Assembly: GCA_003427395.1 (NCBI GenBank)
Contig: BFEA01000439.1
Location: 672,418 to 701,689 of the forward strand
Source of the DNA: Chara braunii
Lineage: Eukaryota > Streptophyta > Charophyceae > Charales > Characeae
Direction of reading: 5' to 3'
DNA: 29,272 bases
Position 1 is the first letter of the stretch. Each line of letters begins with the position of its first letter. Under the pieces are notes generated by a model, which saw nothing but the letters and a program-made list of their open reading frames with translations, was not told where the DNA came from and did not search any database. This document shows, in pieces, positions 9,901 through 19,621 of the stretch. The position numbers were made by a program, and so were the translations under genes.

Positions 9901-11484
9901 CCTTCTGGACCAACCTCCTCAAAACTTGGAGAAGCCTCCCCTTCCCGGACAAAATACCGCCAAAACGATGGGAGGAAGTGATGCGACAACCTCTTTTTGG
10001 CAACCGGTGGATAACAGACACGAATGGCCAAACACTCCACTGCATGGAGTCGCGATGGCAGGGCTGGGTCAGGAAAGGGGTCATAAGGATACAGGACATT
10101 TGGGACTCAGAAACGAAGGATTGGATTGAGCCGAACCTTTTGCGGGAAAAGCTCCGGTACTGCCACCACCCCCAAGAAGCACTCGGAAAAATAACGGAAA
10201 TGGTCCCTATAGATTGGGTGAGAACTCTGCGCAAGGGCCCTGCCTTACAAAAAGATGACTGGGTGGCATGCCCGACAAACATAGGGGGTGTGGGCAGGGT
10301 TAGCTCCATACATCCGGATGGTTCCGTAACGGTGGACCACTTCCACGTGAAGAAAGGAAACACCCTTTACAAAGACACTGACGAGACGTCATCGGTACAT
10401 CCAAGGACATAACTTTTCCGTATTAGGGTGCTACAGGAGCATCGCAATGGATAGCTTTTAGGCCATCCTCCCCAATCCACCACCTACCCCTGGATCCGTT
10501 GGAGTGGTCATGGACATCCCAAAGACGGAGGGACAAGGACTGCACAAAAACACTCTACGGTCTAACACTAAAGTCAACATACAGGCTGCTCAGACCAAAA
10601 ATAACCTTGCCGGCCACGTAAAAGACCGATGGGGTGCTCACCTAAACATCAGTCAGGCGGCATTAAGGCCAATTAAATGGTTCCAGCTGGCTAAGGAAAA
10701 ACCGGCTAAGATCGCATCGCTTCAATGGCAGATAGAACACCGCTGCCTGCCTACCAATGACTGGCTAATTGATAGAACAACACTGGAACAACGGGGACTA
10801 GCCCTACCCTGGTGCAAATTATGCACGAACGCCTTCCCGACTCGAAAGTACCCGGAAACAATAGAGCATATATTCTTACAATGGCCGGGAGCGCTGTGGC
10901 TGTGGAGGTGGTGGGACAGACTTTGGAGTCATCTGGGCACGGACACACCTTGGCCCTGGGAGTGGAAGGCATTGCTTTGTGAGACCTGGCCCGGGGAACC
11001 GACGGAGCACCGCAAGGAATTCACGTCCAACTTGTTCATACTGGCAAGGCGAGCGATCCTCTGGGCACTGTGGAAACGGCGCTGCACATTTGAAATGGAA
11101 GGGGCGAGGCTAGAAGGCCCAGAGTTTACTGAGAGCGTGGTACTGCAGATCCAAACGGAAATAACAGCCAAATGGGAGACAATTAAATCTAAGATCCGCT
11201 CATTGCAAAACCAAAAAGACATTAAGCAGAAAATACAAGAATTCAGTTCAAACTGGCTGGGAGGCCCCAACGGAGGCAGAATTGGGATGGTAGAATGGAA
11301 GGGAGAGGCAAAGGAGTCAGGCGAGGGCCAACAGGGAACAGCGATAGCAAGGGATTACCGACTGCTGTTCAACGATTGGGCTAAGCTTGACGCAGAGATC
11401 CCCCTCAGACCTCCCGAGCAATTCCCCGACCCCTTCCCCCCCCCATTCAACTGCCTGGTAGGGATGCAGTGGTACGGAATGTAG
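6919..11484 (+). pseudogene. LINE ORF2: endonuclease and reverse transcriptase, broken
   Basis: AP-endonuclease motifs: NVNGL near 7000, QETH at 7099-7110, NIYAPN near 7320, GDFNA near 7420 and SRIDLIL near 7620. The terminal SDH motif is not intact (about 7681). Reverse transcriptase motifs: NYRPI near 8610, IDF..AYDHV near 8815, RQGDPIAP near 8992 and the catalytic FADD at 9128-9139. The zf-RVT-like segment has CKLC at 10813-10824 and HIF at 10867, but Trp (10882-10884) stands where the related LINE at 23.2 kb has Cys. Defects: in-frame TGA at 7153, 8477 and 9726, frame changes near 7675-7741, 9640 and between 10412 and about 10610. The first two TGA sit where Trp would be natural, so G-to-A change is likely. 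Not functional. Confidence 0.92.
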
Positions 11485-11920
11485 AGGAGGGCACTCGGGC
11501 CTCCCAGCCATAATGGGGAGGAGCGTGGACCTTGGCTGATGTTGTTGGCTGCTATGCAGCGACAATATTGTCCATTAGACACCGCCATGTGGGGTTGTGG
11601 GGGGGTAGGGGGAGGTGCAGTGATTGGCCATTGCTCAGCGCTAGCACCGCCGATTTCCCCCATTGGCAATGCCTGCCCACCCCTCGTCACCGTGATGAGG
11701 GACTGGTACAGCCTTGCTCTCGCACCACAGCTGTGTTGCCAACCTACCCTGTGGGCTGGGAAGAGATCCGGGCTGGTTGGTGTTCCCCCGTACTACACAT
11801 CGACTAGTGCGAGGATGAGATAGTGAGAGGATGGGATAGATGCGTACTACCAAGAAAGATGAAATAGATGAGAGAAGAATATAGTTTACCTTTATAGAAA
11901 AAGAACAAAAGAAAAAAAGT
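11485..11920 (+). repeat. LINE 3' region shared with a SINE tail
   Basis: From about 11524 (GACCTTGGCTGATGTTGTTG) to about 11890 this matches the minus strand of 21868-21494 almost base for base, with small indels. It contains a G-rich run near 11596 and ends in A-rich sequence. A shared 3' end is the recognition site used by LINE reverse transcriptase in tail-specific LINE/SINE pairs. Confidence 0.88.
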
Positions 11921-12690
11921 GAGACCTGGGCAAGACCCAGTGTCATTTTTTTATTTATTTTTTACAAGGATCAGATATGAAACACAAAAGTTTGCGAATA
12001 CCCCTGAAAGCTCATGTGTATGGTAAAATACCCCCAAAAGATGTGGGTAGAGTGGAATACCCCTCTGAAATTTCAGAAATTTGTGAAATGCCCTTTGGGA
12101 CTAGGAAGAGTTTCATGACCGGCCAGTCACCTGGGCATGATGCCCGGGATACCTGGGCATGGGAAAAAAAATTAAAAAAATAAACAATATTTTTTTTTTG
12201 GCGGTGGGGGTTTTCCACACTCTCGGAGAGGAGCCCAAATCCGGGCTCTTTTCTTTTTTAGAGTGTTGGCTTTGAAGGGGGGGCAAGGTGGGTATAAATT
12301 ATTTTGAAAAGGGCTAAGGGGGTTTCAAGGGGGGTGCCATGGTGTGATTCGGTTGTTTTCTGTTTTATCTTCAGTTCCGTGAGGAATTCTGATGTGACCC
12401 TCAGCCCAAAGTTGTTTGTATAAATTGTATTGCAATTCTACAAACATACTTTTTTTCCAGATTTTTTATTTTTATTTTTTTTTGCGCTGGGGCTGCCCAG
12501 GACCCTGCCCGAGGGTCATGCCCGGCCAGCCGGGCGTGTCTCTGGGCACAACTTGGGTGCCCGGGCGCCCGGGAAAACGGCCTAGCTTTGGGATTTAAAT
12601 CTTTGTTTTATACCCCTGTCCCAGCGGTTGTGCAAGTTTGCATCCTGACAGGTGTATCTTGTGATTGCCCACCAGTTTGTGCACGAACAT

Positions 12691-12874
12691 TTAAACCACC
12701 ACTACCTTTCAGGTTGGGAAAAGTAACCTATACCTCATTCTTCGGAGGCCAGCGGAGGCTGGGCACTACCGGACCACAAAGGCTGGCGGTGCCAGCCAAA
12801 AGAAAACAAAAATGCACACTGACGCTTCGGCCCCCACCTCAGCAAAAAGAGGCTCAGAGGTAGTGATGGCTTAA
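12691..12874. mobile_element. TTAA-flanked MITE, copy 2
   Basis: TTAA at 12691-12694 and 12871-12874 enclose a 176-bp element. It begins ACCACCACTACCTTTC and ends AGAGGTAGTGATGGC, an imperfect inverted pair. The interior has GGCTGGCGGTGCCAGCC, a palindrome shared by the other copies. TTAA duplication is the hallmark of piggyBac-type insertion; the family assignment is inference. Confidence 0.75.
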
Positions 12875-13086
12875 ACCACCAGTACTTGGCCCATACATCG
12901 GCCGCGGGCCGTTGTCGTTAACGGCCCGCAACTTCCGGGCTTCGGGGTACCAGACCTCAATGGCTGGAAGCGCCAGCCAAAACAAAGTCGAAACGGCGCC
13001 GTGGCGGTTTGGGAAAACTTGGTGTGCAGGGGGTCGGCCGACGGCCGGCTCGGCATCGATAGCTGGGCCAAGTACTGGTGGTTTAA
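12871..13086. mobile_element. TTAA-flanked MITE, copy 3 (best preserved)
   Basis: A 208-bp element between TTAA at 12871-12874 (shared with copy 2) and TTAA at 13083-13086. Terminal inverted repeats are perfect over 19 bp: ACCACCAGTACTTGGCCCA at 12875-12893 and its complement at 13064-13082. The interior has a GGCTGGAAGCGCCAGCC-type palindrome and CGGCCGC-rich stems. No coding capacity. Confidence 0.88.
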
Positions 13087-13304
13087 GGCAAACCCCTGAC
13101 AGGCGTAGATTGGAAAGATTAAAATCCAAAAGGACATTTCACAAACTTTTGAAATTCCAGAGGGGTAGTCGGCTCTACCCACATCTTTTAGGGGTATTTC
13201 AGCATATGCATGGACTGTCAGGGGTATTTTACAAATTTCCCCAGAATGAAACTGATGAGAACAGATACTACACTTGATCTAAGCCAAAAGGCCAAGAAAG
13301 GTAT

Positions 13305-13583
13305 TGTAGACTTTGTAGTGGCATTTCTCCTGAGTTCTGTGGTTTTGATTTCACTGCTTGAAGCATGTGCACACCTCCAGAACTTGTCCGGTTTCACTTG
13401 GGATGAGGTTAATGGCTTGTGCTCCACTGACTTATATTCATGATTTCCCCGGAGGAAACCTGCTTCACAGCGAACAACATTTCCACCCTCCCTCCCTGAA
13501 GTGCTGGGTGTGGAATGTGGAAGAGATGCCAACGACTGCTTGAGCGCAATCTGGGTCTTTTCCTGTGCTTTTCCAAATAGGCA

Positions 13584-13658
<75 letters not shown>

Positions 13659-14209
13659 GGCCGCCCACCCTTTCAGTGATGACGGCTTCCTGCTTCCATT
13701 GAAAATGGTGGTGATGGCGGCTGATGCAGTTGTGCACGGGCAATATTGGAAAAGGAAGCGTCAAACAAGCATGTGCGAAATTGTGTTAATTTTGGGCTTT
13801 CTACAGATGTATGATAGGAGACTTCCCATCAATACAAGCAGGAAAACGGTGAGGTTATAATTCTCAAGGGTTGACAAATGCTCCCATACCGGCTACTATG
13901 GCGCAGAGGCTGGCAGGTCTGCCAGACACACAACGTGCGTGAATAATGTTCAATAATCTCCTTTCCGTTAAAACTTGAAATCACCGCTGCCTCTTCGAAA
14001 GTAGGTAGGCCAATTCCTGCAGACAGGGTAAAAACTACTAAAAAGTTAAAAAAACTATGGTTGTCAGGTTGTCGATCGGACATACTAACTCAAAAGGGGT
14101 AGGCCTCCTGATAACCAGGGTGGTGGTAAAAGGGAATCGTGGTTAAAGCTTCTTCGATTGTGGTGTGGCTCTTGTTTGTCAATGTGCGTTTTTGAAACTT
14201 GTACTGGAG
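13305..14209. other. Sequence 5' of the first visible dioxygenase exon
   Basis: Apart from the TC microsatellite I see no repeat or RNA. An ATG at 13714 opens a short frame ending at 13860 with a possible donor (GTGAGG near 13848), which could be an upstream exon. It lacks the usual dioxygenase N-terminal motif, so I do not call it. Confidence 0.35.
13587..13656. repeat. (TC)35 microsatellite
   Basis: An uninterrupted TC run of about 70 bases. Open frames through it encode Ser-Leu or Arg-Glu repeats and are not real genes. Confidence 0.98.
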
Positions 14210-14409
14210 CCAGGCATGTGAGGAAGTCGGATTCTTCTATTTAGTCAATCATGGCGTGGAGAAGAAACTGGTTGATGATTTGTTTGACCATACACGGCGG
14301 TTTTTCAGCTTGCCGCTCGACGAGAAAAACAAGGTGCTTCAAGATGAGAACAACAGAGGTTATTCACCCCTGGAGGAAGAGACGCTAGATCCCGCAAAGC
14401 AGAGCAAGG
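14210..14409 (+). CDS. 2OG-Fe(II) dioxygenase gene, N-terminal exon
   Basis: Encodes ACEEVGFFYLVNHGV followed by a segment rich in F..LPL.EK and RGYSP, the typical N-terminal (DIOX_N) region of plant 2-oxoglutarate and Fe(II)-dependent oxygenases, which hydroxylate or otherwise oxidise small molecules in the cytosol. The acceptor is AG at 14208-14209 or 14212-14213. The conserved Gln before ACEE favours the earlier one. The donor is GT at 14410 after AAGG. Splicing to 17071 keeps the frame and restores a Gly codon across the junction. No start codon is seen, so an upstream exon is missing. The iron ligands lie in later exons outside the window. Confidence 0.85.
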
Positions 14410-15810
14410 GTGGGGAACCCTTTTCATATCCTGAAACTGTACGGATGATCTGCCAAAAAAAAAAGAAGGAAGAAAAAAGGATGATCTGTCAATTAGCATG
14501 TGGGGAAGCCCCTGAGGGAGGCTGGTTTGCTGAAGAAGTCTTTCGAGAGTTTGGCACCAGAGGATTGGGTACATGTTTGCGCAAGGGATTTGATGCTCGA
14601 GCGCACACATTTGCAACGCACACGACACACACACACAGACACACACAAGACAGCCTGTGACGTTCATCTTTCCTCTGTTCTGTTCTTTGCCACTCCACTT
14701 CATGCCTTTACCCCTCTTCTCACTCCCCCGTTCCTACACAACTCCACCCCCTACCCATTTCCTTCCCCCCTCCTCTTGTGTACTAGTAAATGCATACGAA
14801 TGAGCATCATTAAGAGAACAGGCAGTATATAAGCTGACGATCTGAAGAAAAATGAGCAGGTGTATTTTCCTCCCCCTTTACTCTGCCTCCTTTCATAACG
14901 TGCAAGTGGGCCGTTATGGCACACGCGGATGTGAGCAGCTGGCGCTCAACCACGGTCAACGTGGCCAGCCTTGTACATGAGAGGCACAGTCAGAAGGGAG
15001 CTGCAAGAACGAATAAAAGGGGTACCCCAACGAAAGCCAAAGTAAACACAGTTAACAAAGGGATTTAAATTTTAAAATGATGTATTGTGCTCCATGTTGC
15101 TTGCTATAGAGGTAAAAACTGTTTCATTGTTGGATGTGTCTGAAATCGTTGTCTGCAATCGGACTAAAGTTGCTTTGATTTTGGATCTACTCATCTGGGT
15201 GTGGAATAGGGGCTGTTGTGGTGAAAATCCAAAACACACTTATGCACACATTTAAGTACACACATGCAAATTCCACCTGTCACAACACCATGACAGTCCG
15301 TCCTCTACCAATTAGCCATACATCAGAGTCTGTGGCTGGCATCCTTGCTGGCCACTCGCTCCGGAGTCATCACTGTGGTTATTGGCTCACTGATACCCTG
15401 GCCTATCTCTATTAAAGCACTCAAAGCACGTAAAGCTCGTCATCCTATCCTTGGGATCACCCAACCAACCGTCCTCTCTACCTTCCCGATACACCGTTGC
15501 ACTCTTGACATGCCTCGCTTAACCTGCCACATCAGATTTTGCATCAGCTGATCACAGTGAACAGCCTTGCTTTGGATTCAAGGCTTTCAAGCCCATCATC
15601 ACCTTTCCTCAGCGAACAGGCTATGTCCGTAGCACAAGTACAAGCCCGAGAAACTCTCTCCTCGCTGCCGCTTTGTCTTGACCCAGCTGATGTTTTGTTA
15701 ACCTGCGATGATGTGATCCTTTTTTTTTGTGTGTGTGTGTGTATGTGTGTCACAATAGTTGTGATGGCATGATCCACACAAGCCTTTGGTTCCTACCTTT
15801 GATCCCAGTC

Positions 15811-15840
15811 TCCCGTGTACTCCCGTGTACGCCCGTGTAC
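15811..15840. repeat. Three tandem copies of (T/G)CCCGTGTAC
   Basis: 10-bp units at 15811, 15821 and 15831; the third begins with G. Confidence 0.9.
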
Positions 15841-15895
15841 TCATCCACACCACCCTGAGACGGTCTATGATTGCAGTGCCTATATCTCTGCAATT

Positions 15896-16183
15896 GCCAC
15901 ATGTCTGTGTTCCTAGCATGAGAAAGCTGACATGTTGCGCATGATATCTTTCCGCGCTGTGCCATGCGGAATAGTGACAGTAACTGCTAGGATTCAATGC
16001 GGTGTGTCCTTCGGGACATCCGTTAAAGGGATTGGAATGGCCACATGTCTGTGTTCCTAGCATGAGAAAGCCATGTTGCCCGACGTGATCTCACTTCGCG
16101 CTGTGCCGTGCGGAATAGTGGCGGTAACTGCTAGAATTCGATGCGGTGTGTCCATTGGGACAGCCGTTAGAAGGATTGGAATG
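15896..16183. repeat. 144-bp tandem duplication ending in a U6 5' end
   Basis: Units 15896-16039 and 16040-16183 have the same length and about 85-90% identity by eye. Each ends with about 34 nt resembling the U6 snRNA start (GTCCYTTSGGGACA then CCGTTA, then GATTGGAATG). Only the second unit continues into the rest of U6. So a U6-like gene plus upstream DNA was partly duplicated. Confidence 0.85.
16006..16039 (+). pseudogene. U6 snRNA 5' fragment
   Basis: Begins GTCCTTCGGGACATCCGTTA, very close to the U6 5' stem-loop, and stops at GGAATG where the next 144-bp unit begins. It has no ACAGAGA box and so cannot function. Confidence 0.8.
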
Positions 16184-16282
16184 ATACAGAGAAGATTACT
16201 TAGCATGGCCCTGCGCTTTCAAGGACGAGATGCATGAATCTGGAAATGGGCCAATTTGGGAAAAAAAAGAAAAAAAGAAAAA
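16150..16282 (+). pseudogene. U6 snRNA pseudogene with A-rich tail
   Basis: Contains the U6 5' stem region, the invariant ACAGAGA box (16186-16192), the AGC-containing TTAGCATGG segment, the CTGCGC region and a 3' AAATGGGCCAATTTGG end (to 16260). Extra bases between ACAGAGA and TTAGC and changes in the internal stem-loop region argue against function. An A-rich tract (16261-16282) follows, which hints at retroposition, although U6 normally ends in a T run. No upstream element or TATA box at the usual spacing is apparent. Confidence 0.82.
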
Positions 16283-16792
16283 GGGATTGTATGTGGTGCT
16301 TCGACACGGACACCTGAAATGAAATGATCATGCCCGGTCTGTGGGGTGGCCACTCACCATAGGGAATACGGGCCCCTACATTCACGTTGCTGTGCAACAG
16401 AACCCGTGAGTCGCCACTGTCTGTTATGCCAGTCTCCGGCAGTCTGGTGTGCCTTCCCTTACTCTGCCCCTTTCTCTCCCCCTTCCTCCTGAATTTATCC
16501 TCTTCCTTTTCCTTTCCCCCTCCTGTTCCCTGTGCAGAACTGCTAAATACAAATGAGCATCACTGTGCGAACATACAAGATAGAAGGTGCAAGTGTGCTG
16601 AAAGGAAAAACGCTGTGCAGGTGTCCAGCACTCTGCTACACGTATGCGGGCAGCCTTGCACCAGTCAAATCACAGCAATTAAAACGCCTTTTCATTAAAA
16701 CACCAGAAAAAATGGCAGAAACATTTTAAAATATCACCTGATAAGACTGTCCCAATTACGGTAGTGGTGCATCCTGGAAATGCTGTGCTGAT

Positions 16793-16914
<122 letters not shown>

Positions 16915-17070
16915 GCAACACGGGGCGAGCGAAAGAGAAAGTGGTTTTGTGAAAGGAGTACTGATGGTCAGAGATGATTGACTTTTCACAAGGTTTAAGT
17001 ATCAGAGAGTGGATGGTAAAAGTTGTTGAATCCTTTGTTTTGTTTCTCTGTTCTGCCATTACGAATACAG

Positions 17071-17169
17071 GTGATACCAAGGAAGGGTACTACATAGGCA
17101 GGGAGGTTTCAAAGGATGATCCGGAGAGCTCCAAGGCATTCTGCGGACCTAATCAATGGCCATCTGAAG
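17071..17169 (+). CDS. 2OG-Fe(II) dioxygenase gene, second visible exon
   Basis: Encodes GDTKEGYYIGREV followed by acidic residues and GPNQWPSE, a block characteristic of the isopenicillin-N-synthase-like plant 2OG oxygenase branch. The acceptor is AG at 17069-17070 and the donor GT at 17170-17171 (GTATTT). 99 bp, phase 1 at both ends, consistent with the previous exon. The next exon should start with two bases completing a codon and encode a G-W-R...M segment. I cannot find it before the N gap. Confidence 0.88.
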
Positions 17170-18607
17170 GTATTTTTCTTGCTGATCACCACGGAAATGA
17201 TCTCCTGTTTTTTCCGTGATTCCTCCCCTGGCATTAGGTATCCTATTGGTTGTGTCAGTATCCAGCCTTATCTCTACCTGCCCCTATTCTTAGGTTTGTT
17301 ACGAATGACTGATGGAACGAGCACATGGTACCGGAAGCCAACTGCAATTCCAGATTTCATAAATGGTACGTGGCAACGTGCATATTTCACACAATTATCA
17401 TGTGTATGAAGTAAATGCAAGCAACAGAGTGACAATGGCTGAGAGAACCATCTGAGCAGGAGGCAGAAGGATGATCGCAATGTTCGTATCACAGGCCATG
17501 TACTTGATGCGTTCACTGTGATAAGCAAAGCCTCACGCATTGAGTACTATTTCCCATTTGTGTAAAAAAAAGAAAGATGCAAGCAACAGAGATTCCCTTC
17601 GAAGTTCAGCATTTCAACTTCAACTGGGTGAGGACACTGAGGAGAACTGTGCACTGGCTGAGCATCTTGTCTGCTTCGGTAGGTGCGAACAGCACTCTTC
17701 TATGAACCAATCACCGCAGTTCGCTTGGGTGCAGCATTTTGTCTCTATTTCATTCTGGTTGACGAACATGTGTTGCCTGTGTGGTGATGTACTCTGGGGA
17801 ACCATGCACGCTACGCGGTGAAACATGTGTGAGTAAACCATGGTTTCACCAGACGCGGACCTAGATACCATCTAGACGGACCCAGACAGTAGGGTCCAGA
17901 CGCTGTCGAGACATCTGGATTTCATCTTTACGGGGGAGCTGACCCTTGTTTTTTTTGCTTTTTTAACTTTTTTTTTTTTTTGGAGGTCACCCTTTGGGTG
18001 ATAAAGACTACTCAAGAGCGAATGACAAAAAAATCTCGTTCCGAACATTTTCGTTCAGTATGGACTCAATTTGGAATGCTCTGCTTTCCTAAACTGCTCA
18101 GTATGCTCTTCTGAGTCCTGGATGCTCTACTTAATACTTTCCTTCTTTTTTGTTTCCTCTTAAAAACAAAGAAATGGCATTTAATTGCCCGGTACTGGGC
18201 CCGACATCCCTCACATCTTATGCTGTGGCCAACGGGATCCCATGAGAGCAGAACCATCCTTGTGTGGTCGTTCAGGAAAACGGTAAGGAAGACCTCTCCG
18301 GCTCAGGACTCGGCTCACGCATTGAGCTTTTGTGGGTGTGGAAACTGTGGAAAAGTGCAGAGAAGAGCCCAGAACAATCGGTGAAATTGTGTGAGTGGGA
18401 TTATAGAGCTACCTAGCCTCCAACGGTGAAATGTGGCATAAGGACTAATATTTATTTCAAACTCGGCTCTCAAAGGAACAGAAGGAAATTTAGAGAAGAA
18501 TGATATGTTCGGTTGCTGATGCCCCGTGAAGGTTATGCTGGTTCAAAAGAAAAGGGCTTTGGTTGTTTGAACTCGTTTCCTTTTTTTGTTTTGTGTTTGT
18601 CCCCCCC
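17170..18607. other. Intron sequence left of the N gap
   Basis: Contains T-rich runs at 17949-17982 next to a small hairpin (TCACCC/GGGTGA, 17987-18001), and GGACCC/GGGTCC near 17878-17898. I see no exon or repeat with support. Ends in a C7 run at the gap edge. Confidence 0.4.
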
Positions 18608-19133
18608 NNNNNNNNNNNNNNNNNNNNNNNNNNNNNNNNNNNNNNNNNNNNNNNNNNNNNNNNNNNNNNNNNNNNNNNNNNNNNNNNNNNNNNNNNNNNN
18701 NNNNNNNNNNNNNNNNNNNNNNNNNNNNNNNNNNNNNNNNNNNNNNNNNNNNNNNNNNNNNNNNNNNNNNNNNNNNNNNNNNNNNNNNNNNNNNNNNNNN
18801 NNNNNNNNNNNNNNNNNNNNNNNNNNNNNNNNNNNNNNNNNNNNNNNNNNNNNNNNNNNNNNNNNNNNNNNNNNNNNNNNNNNNNNNNNNNNNNNNNNNN
18901 NNNNNNNNNNNNNNNNNNNNNNNNNNNNNNNNNNNNNNNNNNNNNNNNNNNNNNNNNNNNNNNNNNNNNNNNNNNNNNNNNNNNNNNNNNNNNNNNNNNN
19001 NNNNNNNNNNNNNNNNNNNNNNNNNNNNNNNNNNNNNNNNNNNNNNNNNNNNNNNNNNNNNNNNNNNNNNNNNNNNNNNNNNNNNNNNNNNNNNNNNNNN
19101 NNNNNNNNNNNNNNNNNNNNNNNNNNNNNNNNN
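18608..19133. other. Assembly gap, 526 Ns
   Basis: Unknown sequence. Long frames crossing it are artefacts of the Ns. It lies in the intron interval where a dioxygenase exon is missing. C7 on the left and T7 on the right suggest homopolymer or repeat trouble during assembly. Confidence 0.99.
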
Positions 19134-19275
19134 TTTTTTTAACCGGGCCCCGTGCCCAAGGCTGATATTACCAATAATAAGATTGAGGCCGGGGTCCTCA
19201 CAGTCTGCGCGGAGTGATCGAACCAAAACTGCTGAGAACCGGGCTCAGCGTCCCTCAAATGGTTATGATGATGAC
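19134..19275 (-). mobile_element. LINE 3'-end fragment next to the gap
   Basis: Read on the minus strand, GAGGGACGCTGAGCCCGGTT..CAGCAG and the terminal GCCCGGTT plus poly(A) resemble the end of the second LINE (22273-22430, minus). Its poly(A), seen as T7, runs into the N gap. Similarity is partial and by eye. Confidence 0.45.
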
Positions 19276-19363
19276 CATGATGATACTGATGATACCATAG
19301 ATAATGATGCTAATGAGAATGATAATTCAAATATTAAAAGAATATATAAATATTTTCAGCCTC

Positions 19364-19400
19364 CTGATGAGTCGGTGAAACTCCGACGAAACAGTTTGTC
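19364..19400 (+). ncRNA. Hammerhead-ribozyme-like core motif
   Basis: CTGATGA (19364-19370), a 5-bp stem GTCGG/CCGAC with a 7-nt loop (stem II), then GAAAC (19388-19392) match the hammerhead catalytic core exactly. A 3-bp stem III (ACA 19391-19393 with TGT 19397-19399) places a TGTC cleavage triplet ending at 19400. Stem I does not form with the flanks I can see, so it may be a decayed or incomplete ribozyme, or chance. Confidence 0.4.
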
Positions 19401-19545
19401 ACAGCCCCTCGTTTGTTGTCCTCTTCTCCCTCTCTGCCTACGGTTTACCGGGCAGTTCTATTTGACGATATATATATATATGCTATATCAGCTATTCTAG
19501 TCTCCTAATCCCAGTACAACTACTAGCCCTCCCTGTACCAGGACA

Positions 19546-19621
19546 CCATGTCATCCTTACGCAGGGGCCATACTAATCTTCTCTGTATCGTTCCAATTTT
19601 AATGGATGTCCTGAAGGCCAC
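19546..19621 (-). pseudogene. U6 snRNA copy, 3'-truncated
   Basis: The minus strand reads the U6 5' stem, AAAATTGGAACGATACAGAG including the ACAGAGA box, then the CCCCTGCG region and GGATGACA, where similarity ends. The AGC of the catalytic triad is AGT here, and the 3' third is absent. A TATA-like TTTATATT sits about 30 bp upstream on the minus strand (near 19648-19655), as in plant U6 promoters, but I see no upstream sequence element. Probably a pseudogene. Confidence 0.82.

Larger units (their letters stand above)
3814..11920 (+). mobile_element. Near-full-length decayed LINE (non-LTR retrotransposon), copy 1
   Basis: Holds, in order: ORF1 with a zinc knuckle, an extra open frame, and ORF2 with AP-type endonuclease, reverse transcriptase and zf-RVT-like zinc segment, then a 3' region of about 430 bp ending in an A-rich tract (about 11899-11920). 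No RNase H domain is evident after the zinc segment. This domain order fits L1-like LINEs of plants. The 5' end lies somewhere upstream of 3814 and I could not find a target duplication. Stops and frameshifts show that it is inactive. Confidence 0.9.
11984..13245. mobile_element. 1.26-kb foldback element with long inverted ends
   Basis: The left end (about 11987-12105) and the right end (about 13245-13125, inverted) align over some 120 bp, including GATGTGGGTAGAG and repeated AATACCCCT motifs. ATGAAAC flanks both ends (11977-11983 and 13246-13252), a 7-bp target duplication. The flanking sequence on the two sides rejoins as U2 snRNA. There is no transposase frame. Long inverted ends suggest a Mutator-like element, but 7 bp differs from the usual 9, so the superfamily is open. 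A second inverted pair of CCCGG/GGCAT-rich sequence lies inside (12112-12165 and 12490-12560). Two MITEs sit near the right end. Confidence 0.75.
11969..13304 (-). pseudogene. U2 snRNA 5' fragment, split by a transposon
   Basis: On the minus strand, 13304 down to 13246 reads the U2 snRNA 5' end, including the branch-site-pairing GTAGTA segment (near 13265-13270) and the sequence before it. The match breaks at the ATGAAAC target duplication. It resumes at 11983 and continues to about 11969 (TTTCATATCTGAT). The total is roughly the first 67 nt of U2, then an A-rich tract (11945-11965 on the minus sense). It lacks the Sm site and the 3' domain. It looks like a 3'-truncated retrocopy, not a working gene. 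Confidence 0.85.

Noticed and set aside
13714-13860. First exon of the dioxygenase starting at ATG 13714
   Set aside because: The translation lacks the family's N-terminal motif and the donor is only a weak candidate.
19364-19400. Calling a working hammerhead ribozyme
   Set aside because: Stem I cannot be formed from visible flanks in either type I or type III order, so only a core-like motif is reported.
18513-19500. Long open frames over the N gap
   Set aside because: They are open only because Ns have no stop codons.
19546-19621. Functional U6 gene with TATA box
   Set aside because: The 3' third is missing and the AGC triad reads AGT.
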